In this document: positions 54,720-64,000 of the stretch, piece by piece | How positions within the stretch are numbered: the stretch's first letter is position 1 | Layout: each line of letters starts with the position of its first letter | Assembly: GCA_036873755.1 (NCBI GenBank) | Contig: JAVTVY010037092.1 | Location: 1-64,000, forward strand | DNA from: Hanleya hanleyi | Lineage: Eukaryota > Mollusca > Polyplacophora > Lepidopleurida > Hanleyidae | Direction of reading: 5' to 3' | DNA: 64,000 bases | Position numbers and translations under genes: made by a program | The notes under the pieces: model-generated | What the model was told of the DNA's origin: nothing | What the model saw: only the letters and a program-made list of their open reading frames with translations | Database searches by the model: none

Positions 54720-55372
54720 TTTATCACAAAAGAGATGATTACAATTTCCATTTCGACATCGTAAACTATCCCTTTCTGGACAGTAATATTGCAGTGGGAC
54801 CTGCATATGACGTATCTCGCCTAGTAGCATTCGTATCTCGCCTAGTAGCATTTGCTAGATCCTGTGTTAAATGTGACGATTTTAATCAACGTCACAAAAC
54901 GCTAATGCAAAAAATTATAAAACAGAGCTATACCAGCGCCTCCACTCAAAGTTTCTCAAATTTGGCGATAAATATCGCAGGCTGATAGCAAAATACGAGC
55001 GTAGTGTGCAAGATCTATGGCGTTACGTTTCGTAATTTGTCTCTAATTCCGCTTAACCCGGAGATAGGGGCCGTTTGAACCCACGTACTTCAAGATCCCC
55101 ATGGTGCTCATATGAACAGTCAAAATCAAAGCGTGACCGAGATACATCATTCTTTAGATGGAATATCATGATGTCTTAACGGCATCATTGAAAGCAATTG
55201 ACCGCTTCTCTCTTGCAGGAAACCAGCCTATGTTTATATATACTATGCTGTCTTTTTGAATTTGGTGCTAATGCTGTTATATGGAATATCGAAGAGATCT
55301 TTGGATTATGGACGCGGATATTCTTCAATGGATGACGGCTGAATTCTGAATGACGGAGCAGACGCTTGTATC
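54720..55372 (+). pseudogene. RT retroelement copy 3 (duplicate of copy 2 C-terminus)
   Basis: Carries YHKRDDYNFHFDIVNYPFLDSN onward in frame, then a repeated SRLVAF segment caused by the 21-bp duplication, then the 3' tail ending at 55372. It arose by tandem duplication, not retrotransposition. Confidence 0.75.
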
Positions 55373-56995
55373 CCAAGATTTTATTGTATCGGGTCATACT
55401 CTAAGACGAACGGCCGCGAAATATCCCTTCACTCGAAGAGAGATGTATATGTCTACCATACCAGTCGGACGGGTTATGTACAATTGGAATAATATGTTTC
55501 AGTTCAGAACTCCTTCGAGATTAGGAAATTAATTCGTAAAATCGAAAGCTGCGATGTCATTTCAATGTAACCCGTATCTCCATGAATGTTGATGGAGTAA
55601 AGGAACCAGACAATTTCATACAAACATTTCCATTCTGGGAAAATGACGCCATTGTCACGTCATCAGTGCGACCATCGTGGACGTTGTTCTGGTAGAGCTT
55701 GACCCAAGGATAGAGTATGATACGTTTCAGTTCCCTTGTCGCACCGAATCATTCCTCTCCCCCGGCCGTTCGGGGTACCCGTACATCCCTAAATCTCCAG
55801 GTCATATAGGGTAGGGATAAGATACAAAAATGTCCCATAACATACGAGAACTGTACGAGTGTCACGTTTGAAGACAATTCTGCGTGGTCGCCATTCAGAA
55901 TAATTACACAATTCGATTAAATCATTTTTTTATTGTATTTTTACTTTACCAAAATATGAAAAAACATGATAGACAGATTATTCGCATGTACAATGGTAAC
56001 ACCATAAAGCTACACAATATATACACTCGAATGGCACGCTGATACTACACTTTTATGTCAGACACTTTAGGTACAATATCTAATTTGCCGGTGCCACTCG
56101 CCAAGGTATTTCTGGAGAGCAACCATAAGCCGGGAAAATACGGCCAAGTTTTCCATGACAAGTGAGATAAAATTTCAATTTCATAAATTTGGTCTGGCTT
56201 GTCAAGGAAAACTTGGTATACCTGTGCTTTGATTCACAAAAGATAGCAGAACCCGATGCTAATTCTTGACCACTTTACACGTAATGCTTATTTCTGGTGA
56301 TTCACAAAGCTAGATGAAGCGGAATTCTCAAATCGTAAATGACTCTTTCAGAATTTCCACAGACAGTCTTGTCTAAACCGATACTTGTCGGACGGCAAGA
56401 TGCTGACCTGTTCTTAATTTGACATAATACAAATAAATAGCAATGCCAAGACTGGCGAATGACTGATTTGACTGATCATTTGCTATGTACACGATAACGA
56501 TGTTCCGACATTTTTTTTTCACATTCAACCACCAATCTCTAATTCATCCACCATATATATATTTCATTGCACTAGTTTTCAGCTAGTGATGTTTCATCAA
56601 ACTAATTGAGCTGGTACTTCAGCAGACTCATTAGTGTGAACCTGTTGTATTCACTGTCATAACTATAGCTCAACATGCACGCTTTTAATTTGCTCCAATA
56701 GGCCTTGAACCTGATGACATCACTGCACTGCATTGTGGGAATAAGTGAAGTATAAATCCGCCATCTTTGGACTAAACAGGTGGAAACTGTCACTCAGTTG
56801 GCATGGATAAACAATGCATCATGGGATAGAAAGAAGGATAAAACGTCATCAGGGTTCACGGCTATTGTACGGTATAACGCATAGGGAGTAAAATGTGGGA
56901 ATCGACAAAACATTGATGATTACGAATAGCACTAAACATATGCTAGCAAGAAATCGTTTATTTACAACAAAACAGAACATCGCTCAAGTTTACTG

Positions 56996-57605
56996 ATCCC
57001 CTGGCGGGACAATAATTGTTGTTTTTATTTCGATACTCCGTTCAAGTATTTCACATTAGAGATTTTCATTTTGAAGATGCTTGTTTTTATGAAAATGATC
57101 CCAGCATAAACTATATTCAAAAGTGTGAAAATCATCGTTGCAGTAACTCGCCTCAGTAACAGAGGTGCAAAAATTACGTTTGATTACTCCATAGTTAAAA
57201 CATCAGTGTAGTTTTCTCGAAATGTATAAGCCTAGAGACACTTCATAGTAAAAATGGTCAACATATTTCCTAGTTTTGGAACTATGTAAGTTCAAAGTTA
57301 TGTCTTGGTGATTCGATGAACTTTTTTTCATTTGCTTCAATTTCGATGTTTAAACAGCTACACAAAAATGTCAGAATCTGAATTACACATTTCTAGTTGT
57401 ATCAAAAAACGTATTTTGACGTGACAATAAGTTGAACCGTAGATTAGAAATATACATGTAAATAAAAATATTTTAAAAAAAATCAAATATCAAATCAACA
57501 ATATTATTTACCTGTAATCCTAAATGTTCAGCCTTTTCGAACAATATATATATATTGCCAAAGATCTGTGGAATCATCACTGCTGTGTAGAGCACAATTA
57601 CCCTT
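56996..57605. other. Non-coding
   Basis: AT-rich unique sequence after the tandem duplication. No feature. Confidence 0.5.
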
Positions 57606-57945
57606 CACTCTATCTGGTCTGGCTTTCCCGGCGGGGGCAATTTGGTTCCCAATTTATTGTTCGTACCCCTAACTAGGGGGCTGAGACTTCCAAAACTATA
57701 CCCTTGGGTCAAGGTCTACCAGAAAATGAAAAGAAAATCTAAAATAGTCGCTTTGATTGTCTAAAAAGGCATTTTTTGTCAATTTTTCGAATTTTTTATC
57801 TAAGCAATTTCTCAGCAAAAACTGCTTGATAATTTAATAAATATTGACCCGATTTGAAATAAAATAGTTTTTGCCCGATTTTCCTTGCGGAAAAGAAGAA
57901 TTTTGAAGAAAACAGACTAAAAGATAACTTTCCTGGTACCACACT
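57606..57945. mobile_element. piggyBac-type MITE remnant next to paralogue C
   Basis: ACTCTATCTGGTCTGGC, ACCCTTGGGTCAAGGTCTACCA and TTTCTCAGCAAAAACTGC match the 21623-22210 MITE. Right end truncated at the gene. Confidence 0.65.
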
Positions 57946-57950
57946 TGGAG

Positions 57951-58622
57951 CTACTCCGCAGGTAAAAGAACCACGACAATAACACATATGGCTATAATCC
58001 ACTTCCTTGCGTTGATGTACCCTATTCCCCCAGTTCCTATTCCCCCAGTGTATCTTTCTTCACCAATGACTTCCTCGTTATATTGTATTCGGCCAGTGCA
58101 AGGCGCAGTTGCTTCGATTTTATGACAAGACGTCGTATCTCCCGTCGATGTCGCATGTGCTGGTGTAGAAGGACTCTGCAGTCCACACACGGCTTGTGCC
58201 ATCTTCATATTATCATCGGTGTACGGAAATGCTGCTGGTTGCAAATTCAGCTCGTCCCACATGTACTTGCTGTCAGATCGTTTTAAGCCAGCGATATACA
58301 TTTTTCCGACTTCAGTTTCCGTGTGTTTGCAGGAATGCCACGGTTCAACTTCCTTAATGGTGATCGTTTCGTTGATACTTTGGTTATCTCCCTTGAGAAT
58401 ACAGGACACCTTAAATTCCCCGTCGAATATTTGGCCAAGACCTTCGGTGTTTCGCTGGAAAACGTGTTTCATATCTGTACCTGTGACAACAATATCGTAT
58501 AAGAATAGTCTTTCTTCCATGGACAAACTCTGCCAGCCTCTAAATGCCTTGCAGGCCCAAGTACAAGCCACGAATAAATTCACCAGCGTAACCATCAACA
58601 CAACTTTCTTCATGTTTCGCAT
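57951..58622 (-). CDS. CCDC3-like secreted/anchored protein, paralogue C
   Basis: 223 residues, the longest and most diverged paralogue. Signal peptide 1-23 (MKKVVLMVTLVNLFVACTWA core; Met1 or Met4 possible), then Cys, GWQSLSMEERLFLYDIVV, VSCILKGD, the conserved NET sequon, MYIAGL, LQPAAFPYTDDN and CGL. A linker with Ser/Thr and Cys pairs and Gly repeats (about 155-205) leads to a C-terminal hydrophobic segment (WIIAICVIVVVLL), a GPI signal or membrane anchor. An acceptor (TTTTTCTTCTAACAG, AG complement at 58626) lies 3 bases upstream of ATG, as in paralogues A and B. It lies outside the segmental duplication, so it represents an older duplication. Family assignment to CCDC3-like is moderate; function unknown. 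Confidence 0.65.
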   Translation of the reverse strand: MRNMKKVVLMVTLVNLFVACTWACKAFRGWQSLSMEERLFLYDIVVTGTDMKHVFQRNTEGLGQIFDGEFKVSCILKGDNQSINETITIKEVEPWHSCKHTETEVGKMYIAGLKRSDSKYMWDELNLQPAAFPYTDDNMKMAQAVCGLQSPSTPAHATSTGDTTSCHKIEATAPCTGRIQYNEEVIGEERYTGGIGTGGIGYINARKWIIAICVIVVVLLPAE

Positions 58623-58639
58623 GATCTGTTAGAAGAAAA

Positions 58640-60899
58640 ATACCAATGGTTAATGGTTATGATGGAATTTTAGTGCATGGGTTCTTATATGATCGGGAGC
58701 AACTGACGATATTACAGAAGGAATGTTATTTAACTATCCCTTCAGATAAATTCCAGCTTTTCATCAAGCTGACATAAAAACAAAAACGTGTTACATATTT
58801 CTGAGACCGGTGCAAAATAAATTTTGCATGTAAGGTTGTTGATTTCGGCCATACAAGTATATGGTAAACAGACAGTTTTGAAACAGGCCATCTTTCACTT
58901 TTTATGCAGGATCGCAGGATCCCTTGGGGATCCTTCATGCCCCAAGGCCGTAATCATGCTTCAAGGCCGCGCCCCAGGCAATGCCCACCGAAAATGCCCC
59001 CAGCTCATGCCCCATAAAATGACACCAGGTCATGCCCGAGTTCATATCTGGAACATTTCTATACACTGACACTGCACTGTTTTCATGTGCTAGAACGCTG
59101 CCTATACACCAATACTTTACGGGTGTCATCTTCAATACACGTGTCTGGAACATCGGCAGTTAAATTGAAAGACGAGCCATATTTCTTCGTGTTACATCAT
59201 AATTAACATTATATGACCTAGAAAAATAGGTCAAAGTCAATCATCTATAGGAATAGTCAGGTATAGACGTCTAGTCAATCACCAGATGCATATTTAATAT
59301 GAAGTTGGGGGCTCTAGCTTTAATCCTTCAAATATGGTAGAACATCTGAGAAAACAGTTTGGTCCGTTTTCAGTCTTTTCACCATAGGATTTGACCGTAA
59401 CTGGCTCGTTTTGATGATTGGTTTAAACGCAAATTTTGTGTTCGTATAAACACAAGCCAAGATGATACAACTCGACTAGTATTCATGTAAAATCTTGTCA
59501 CCGATGTAGCATTAATCAGACAAGAGAAGTATTCGCCATATTCTCACGTTCATTTTTTTTTTACCTAAAAATGATCCTTGACCTATTTTTGTAAGTACAG
59601 TTTATTCGTGAAACACAACCTCAATTCAAGACATTGACTATTTTTCATATAAATCACGTCGCCCTGGAAGCAATCCAAAGCAAATGCGACTTGGGGATCT
59701 ACTTTGATCGTACTTGACCTATTTTTCAAAATGGCAACATGATTTTTCATGAAGTGTGTTCTGTATAGAAACAAGTTATGATGGTGTATCACTTATGCTC
59801 CGATGGTTTAACTAACCCAATATCTAGGGTCTTCTAACAGTTCTGCCTCCTAACTATTTCTTCACTCTTAAATTCTGTGTGAATGTCAAATTTTATTGCA
59901 TACAAGGTACAACCTTGCACATGCACAGCACTATATATCCGCGATATATCCAACGTCAAGATAAAATACGTTTTAGGGTAGAAACAGGACTTACCCTTTT
60001 AAGTATAGGTTCAAATCTAGAGCCTCAGGCAGAGCAATGGGACTATTCATAGTGTGAGCAAAATAGGCTGTTGGAATAATTCTGCTAAATCATTGTGAAG
60101 AGCTATGCAATGTGTCCAGTCTCCCACTAGACTCTGCTCTCAGTTCTCAAATCTCTCAACAAGATTCTCAACAAGAAAATGTAACTTGTATAGTGCGTAG
60201 GTCTATCTACAATATTACCAAAACCGAAGTTCATTATTTTATATGCAACGGACATGATGTCAGGATAGATACATTCTTCTCTGTATGTTGCAAATATTTG
60301 TCAAAGTTATTTTTTTTAGAAAGGGATAATTAGAAAGTCTATCCTTCAACAGGAAATGATACCATAACAAGAGCCCGTATATCTGGAATTACATTGGTCC
60401 AAATTTCAAGGTTGTTTAATAGCCTTGATTTCAATTGGTAACTAGCAATCCAGAGAAAGGTCTACAGTTTTGTGCTTCTGAGAATGTAGCATATATCACA
60501 TCTTATATTGAATGATAAACCAAAATTGGCTTAACTCTTGGTAACTAGTTGACCTTGAAGCAAGAGCCGAGAGCTCACATATCCCACACTGAAATCGTCA
60601 ATAGTCAAACACAAGAAAATAGTAGTTTTCCTGCAAATGGATTCCTTTCAGCCGTAAGAATTTTTCGTGAAGGAATAAGAAACAATGAAGTAAACCTTTG
60701 TTCTTGAGTTAATAAACAGGTATGAAGTTCATGAAGGACCCCTCTCCCCATTGAATTAGTAAATGTATGGTTTTTATGTCACAACAGTTTAACTAATTGT
60801 AGCTGTTTCAAACATGGGAGACAACTTCACAGGATAAATGCCATATACCTGTAGGGGAGAGAACTTTGAATGTTCCAACCTAACACATATAGTCAGCTA
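58640..60899. other. Non-coding, upstream of paralogue C
   Basis: Presumably 5' UTR intron or promoter region of paralogue C in part. CATGCCCC words repeat at 58935-59040. No gene supported. Confidence 0.45.
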
Positions 60900-63025
60900 A
60901 ACTTGATTCAGTTTTGGGGGACTGTGACCTTGACCTTTGACAAATTGATCTCAAAATGTATGGCTCCTCTTTGCCATGCGAGTAAGGTATACTCAAAGTT
61001 TGGACAACAAGTGTTAATGGATGAATGGACAGAACGCAACATCGCATTACACGACCTCGTCTTCGACAGGCATATGAAAATGTGACTTTTAATGATTTCT
61101 TGATGTTGGGGTCACAGTGACCTTGACCGTTGACCCACATTTTGGTATGTAACACATCATGTCCCTCTAATGTATCTACTGGCAGAAAAAAAAATGTTTT
61201 TGATGACTTCCTGATTTTGGGGTCACAGTGACCTTGACCTGACCTAAAATTTGGTACATGACACATCGTCTTCCCTCAATGTATCAGTGGACTCAAAAAA
61301 ATCAGATTTTTATGAATTTCATGATTTTGGGGGTCACAGTGACCTTGACGTTCGGCCTTGTCTTACATTTTGGTATGTGACATATTATGTTCCCCTAATT
61401 TTTTACCATCTTCACAAGTCCAGGTAAATCCTAAATCCTCGCAGAGGGTTTACCTGGACCTTTTTGGTGATTCGAATGAGTTCTTGGGTCGATGCCTCTA
61501 TTATACAATCTAATAAAATATCGCCCGCGCTTGTTTTGAATTAGCATGTCGGTATCCCAAGCCTGTGGTTTTTGCTTTGACTTCCGATGTCGATTTCCGC
61601 TCGACATCAAAGCAGTATGGCCCGCGATGAAATTGAAACCTGTCACATCTCATACCTCGCAGTGGATTGGCCTAATCAACCAGCTTAGCGCGTTCACTGA
61701 TTGGGTTGATTCAGGGGAAACCCCTTCATCTATTTATATCCAGAACTCGTATCGGTAACTAACCAAGCCAGTGTATCGATCCCAATATATCGATCGATAC
61801 ACTGGCTCGCGAGGATGATTTTTTACTGACACAAATTTTTTTAAAGATTTTTTGATTCTGGGGTCACAGTGACCTTGACCTAAATTTTGGTACATGACAA
61901 ACCGTCTCCCCGTAATTTCTCAATGCACACAACAAAATCATGATTTTTAACCATTTCACGATTTTTGGGTCACAGTGACCTTGATCTTTGACCTTGACCT
62001 TGACCTACATTTTGGTATGTGACCCATCGTGTCCCCCTAATGTATCTACTGACACAAAAAAATGTTATTTTTAATAATTTCCCGATGTTGGGGTCAGTGA
62101 CCTTTGACCTTCACCTAATTTTTGATATGCGACACTTCATTTCCCCGTATTGAATCCACTCACAAAAATTAGTATTTTTTTATGATTTCCTGATTTTTAG
62201 GTCACCCTGACCTTTGACCTTGATTCTGGGGTCACAGTGACCTTGACTATTTGATCTGAATCTAAATTTTGGTACATGACAAAATGGCTCCCGTAATTTC
62301 TCAATGGACTAAAAAAAATCATGATTTTTAACAATTTCACGATTTCACAATGACCTTGACCTACATTTTGGTAGGTGACACATCATGTTCCCCGAATGTA
62401 TCTACTGAAACAAAAAAAAATGTAACTTTTAATAATTTCTCGATTTTGGGGTCACAGTGACCTTTGACCTTGACCTATTTTTTGGTATGCGACACTTTAT
62501 TTCCCCTATTGAATCCACACACAAAAAATTTGAAATTATTAATGATTTCCTGATTTTTCAGTCGCACTGACCTTTGACCTCTGACCTCGACCTACAATTG
62601 ATATGCAACACATCGTTCCCCCCTAGGGTATCCACTCACCAAAAATTAGAACTGTAGATATAAAACTGTCAATGGTCAATGATTTCCTTATTTTAGGCAA
62701 CAGTGACCTTTGATCTCTGACCTCGAACTCAACTTTTGGTACGCGACACATCGTCCTCACCTAGCGCATCCACTCACAAAAAATTGCAACTGTGGATAGA
62801 AAACGTTCACAGATATAGACCGGACACGAACACTTCAGTGATTTCCTGTTTTTTAGGCCAGTGAACTTTGACCTCTGACATCGACCTTCATTTTGGTACG
62901 CGACACATCGTTTCCCCGTAGGGTATCCACTCATCAAAAATTGGAACTGTAGATAGGAAACTGTCCCAGATATAGACGGACGGAAACCGCCATCACATAA
63001 TACGTCCGCCTTTTGGCCGGCGTAT
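60900..63025. repeat. GGTCACAGTGACC / TGACCTTTGACC tandem array
   Basis: Diverged units of roughly 110-150 bases: TTTGATGACTTCCTGATTTT, GGGGTCACAGTGACCTTGAC, CTACATTTTGGTATGTGACAC, CCCCCTAATGTATCTACTG. Seven perfect GGTCACAGTGACC palindromes lie at 61110, 61221, 61332, 61862, 61968, 62230 and 62450, and several TGACCTTTGACC direct repeats at about 62098, 62209, 62458 and 62570. The right end has GACGGACGGAAACCGCC and a CGTCCGCC...GGCCGGCG stem (62970-63027). Interrupted at 61390-61830. Confidence 0.85.
61390..61830. other. Foreign block inside the array
   Basis: A 440-base stretch of different composition. It contains an inverted pair around AGTCCAGGTAAA / TTTACCTGGACC (61410-61462), two CCAAT/ATTGG boxes with a TATTTATATC box (61665-61740) and a palindrome GCCAGTGTATCGATC / GATCGATACACTGGC (61768-61808). 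Probably an insertion; no convincing ORF. Confidence 0.45.
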
Positions 63026-64000
63026 AAAAACCAGTATGGGATAAAAGATACTACAGATCCTTCCTAGTATGTGTATATCATTGAACGGACTGGACCTGCC
63101 TCCTGAAGCTATGCTAGGTGCATTCTCATGGTAGCAGATTGTATACTCTAAAAATGCCGGTACACTCAAAGTTTGGACGGGTTACACATTCTGACAATGG
63201 GAAAATGACAAGTATATTGTGCAGACCAACTATAACATCAGCCTGTTATCTATCCCTTTGCTCCGAACATGTCGAAGCATTCCGTGTCCAGGGTCTGGAC
63301 TTGTTTAAAGCATTGATAATTACGGTTCCATCTCTGCCAAGTATTTTGTTTAACTTGCTTGTAGGAGTGGGATAATCTGGCCTTGAATTAAAAATTCAGC
63401 CGAGTTTATCGCCTGAACAGACAAAGTATACAGGCTGTGGTTGAGGGGACGCGGGTAGAAGTTCTCAAGTTCCTGTGAATACAATTGCTGCAGGAATGGA
63501 AGTCTAGAAAATATTAATTCCTTGCTAACATCTAATAAGTTGCCTTAAAATATTAAGTGTACCGGCAGAAGTTTTGATAGTCAGAGATTGATCACATCCT
63601 CTGACAAACACTATAAGGTAACCCCAGAATGCATAATGTACTTATATTCTAAAGGGAAACGAGAGGATCGGATCCAATATACGCCCGCGCAATCTTAAAC
63701 ATGTTGAACAAATTGGATGGGAAAGCAACCACACTCGATGATATTAAAATGGGCAATTTGTCTGATGTAAGCTAGATTAGGTATACTTATGTTTATTACC
63801 AATCCAAACCTTGAGACATGGTATATCACACAGTTTAAAAAGAAGAACTGTCAGACCGGTGGGTGGATTATTAGACAGGTAACAAATCAAAATAATCAGG
63901 ATGGACAGACATGTAACAAATTAAAATAATCAATCAAAATTAATTTTGGTCATAATCCACATCCCTGAACTGACAGAAGCAACACAATTTTCTCGCAGTT
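63026..64000. other. Non-coding right end
   Basis: Unique sequence. The last 23 bases (AACACAATTTTCTCGCAGT) resemble the end of the CACTGCG MITE family seen at 31250-31472 and may be the start of another copy. No gene. Confidence 0.4.

Larger units (their letters stand above)
52486..56995. repeat. Recent 2.27-kb tandem duplication
   Basis: 52486-54720 is repeated as 54720-56995 with very few differences: one 21-bp local duplication (54811-54850), scattered substitutions and a premature TAA at 55528. Each unit holds the RT C-terminal part, the 3' tail, a piggyBac-type MITE remnant and about 1.3 kb of unique AT-rich DNA. The junction joins CGCTCAAGTT to TATCACAAAAGAG. Confidence 0.9.

Noticed and set aside
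58083..58632. Plus-strand ORFs over paralogue C
   Set aside because: They are antisense shadows of the CCDC3-like coding region; equivalents appear over paralogues A and B.
61546..61758. 70-codon ORF inside the nuclear-receptor array
   Set aside because: It lies in a block with promoter-like boxes and palindromes; codon pattern and peptide give no support.

Overview
This is repeat-dense, AT-rich animal DNA. Spliceosomal acceptors, tRNA- and 5S-headed SINEs sharing one tail, Crypton-type recombinases, DIRS and non-LTR retroelements, TTAA-flanked MITEs and a Polinton-like fragment all point to a lophotrochozoan, most probably a marine mollusc (inference). I see no bacterial operons. Few host genes can be supported: three paralogous small secreted or anchored proteins resembling the CCDC3 family (minus strand, at 10.3, 25.7 and 58.0 kb) and a duplicated cysteine-containing exon (12.8 and 29.4 kb). 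Almost everything else is mobile DNA in various stages of decay.

Layout. 1-3.05 kb is the end of a Polinton/Maverick-like virus-derived element: a capsid-family ORF, a frameshifted adenain-like protease, a leucine tRNA and an internally deleted protein-primed DNA polymerase gene with its own TATA box. 3.06-5.25 kb is a dense array of octamer (ATTTGCAT) and AAGATGGCGGC (YY1-type) sites closed by CRE and NRF1-type motifs. 5.29-6.06 kb is a 61-bp satellite. 6.15-7.2 kb is a 5'-truncated reverse-transcriptase element whose 3' tail recurs many times elsewhere.

7.2-25.2 kb and 25.2-40.4 kb are two tandem copies of one segment. Because each copy took different insertions, one copy often shows the empty site of an element present in the other. 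Copy 1 holds two Crypton elements (7671-10128 minus, 19098-21490 plus), a piggyBac-type MITE, a CGACG-rich TIR element with a nested TTA-flanked MITE, and an anchored CCDC3-like gene. Copy 2 holds a 1.36-kb fold-back transposon with an 8-bp duplication, a 200-bp LINE tail insertion, two TTAA-flanked elements, and a CCDC3-like gene that has lost its C-terminal anchor.

40.4-48.9 kb carries a 5S-headed SINE, a third partial copy of the duplicated segment and a tandem array containing GGCCATCTT hairpins. 48.9-51.4 kb is a DIRS-type element cut off inside its reverse transcriptase by a second array. 51.5-57.0 kb holds broken RT copies inside a recent 2.27-kb tandem duplication. 57.6-58.6 kb carries the third CCDC3-like gene. 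60.9-63.0 kb is an array with seven perfect GGTCACAGTGACC palindromes (oestrogen-response-element consensus) and many TGACCTTTGACC direct repeats. The ends of the window hold nothing I can name.

The genes do not form one pathway. The window records virus-like, recombinase-based, cut-and-paste and copy-and-paste elements layered on a tandemly duplicated small gene family.
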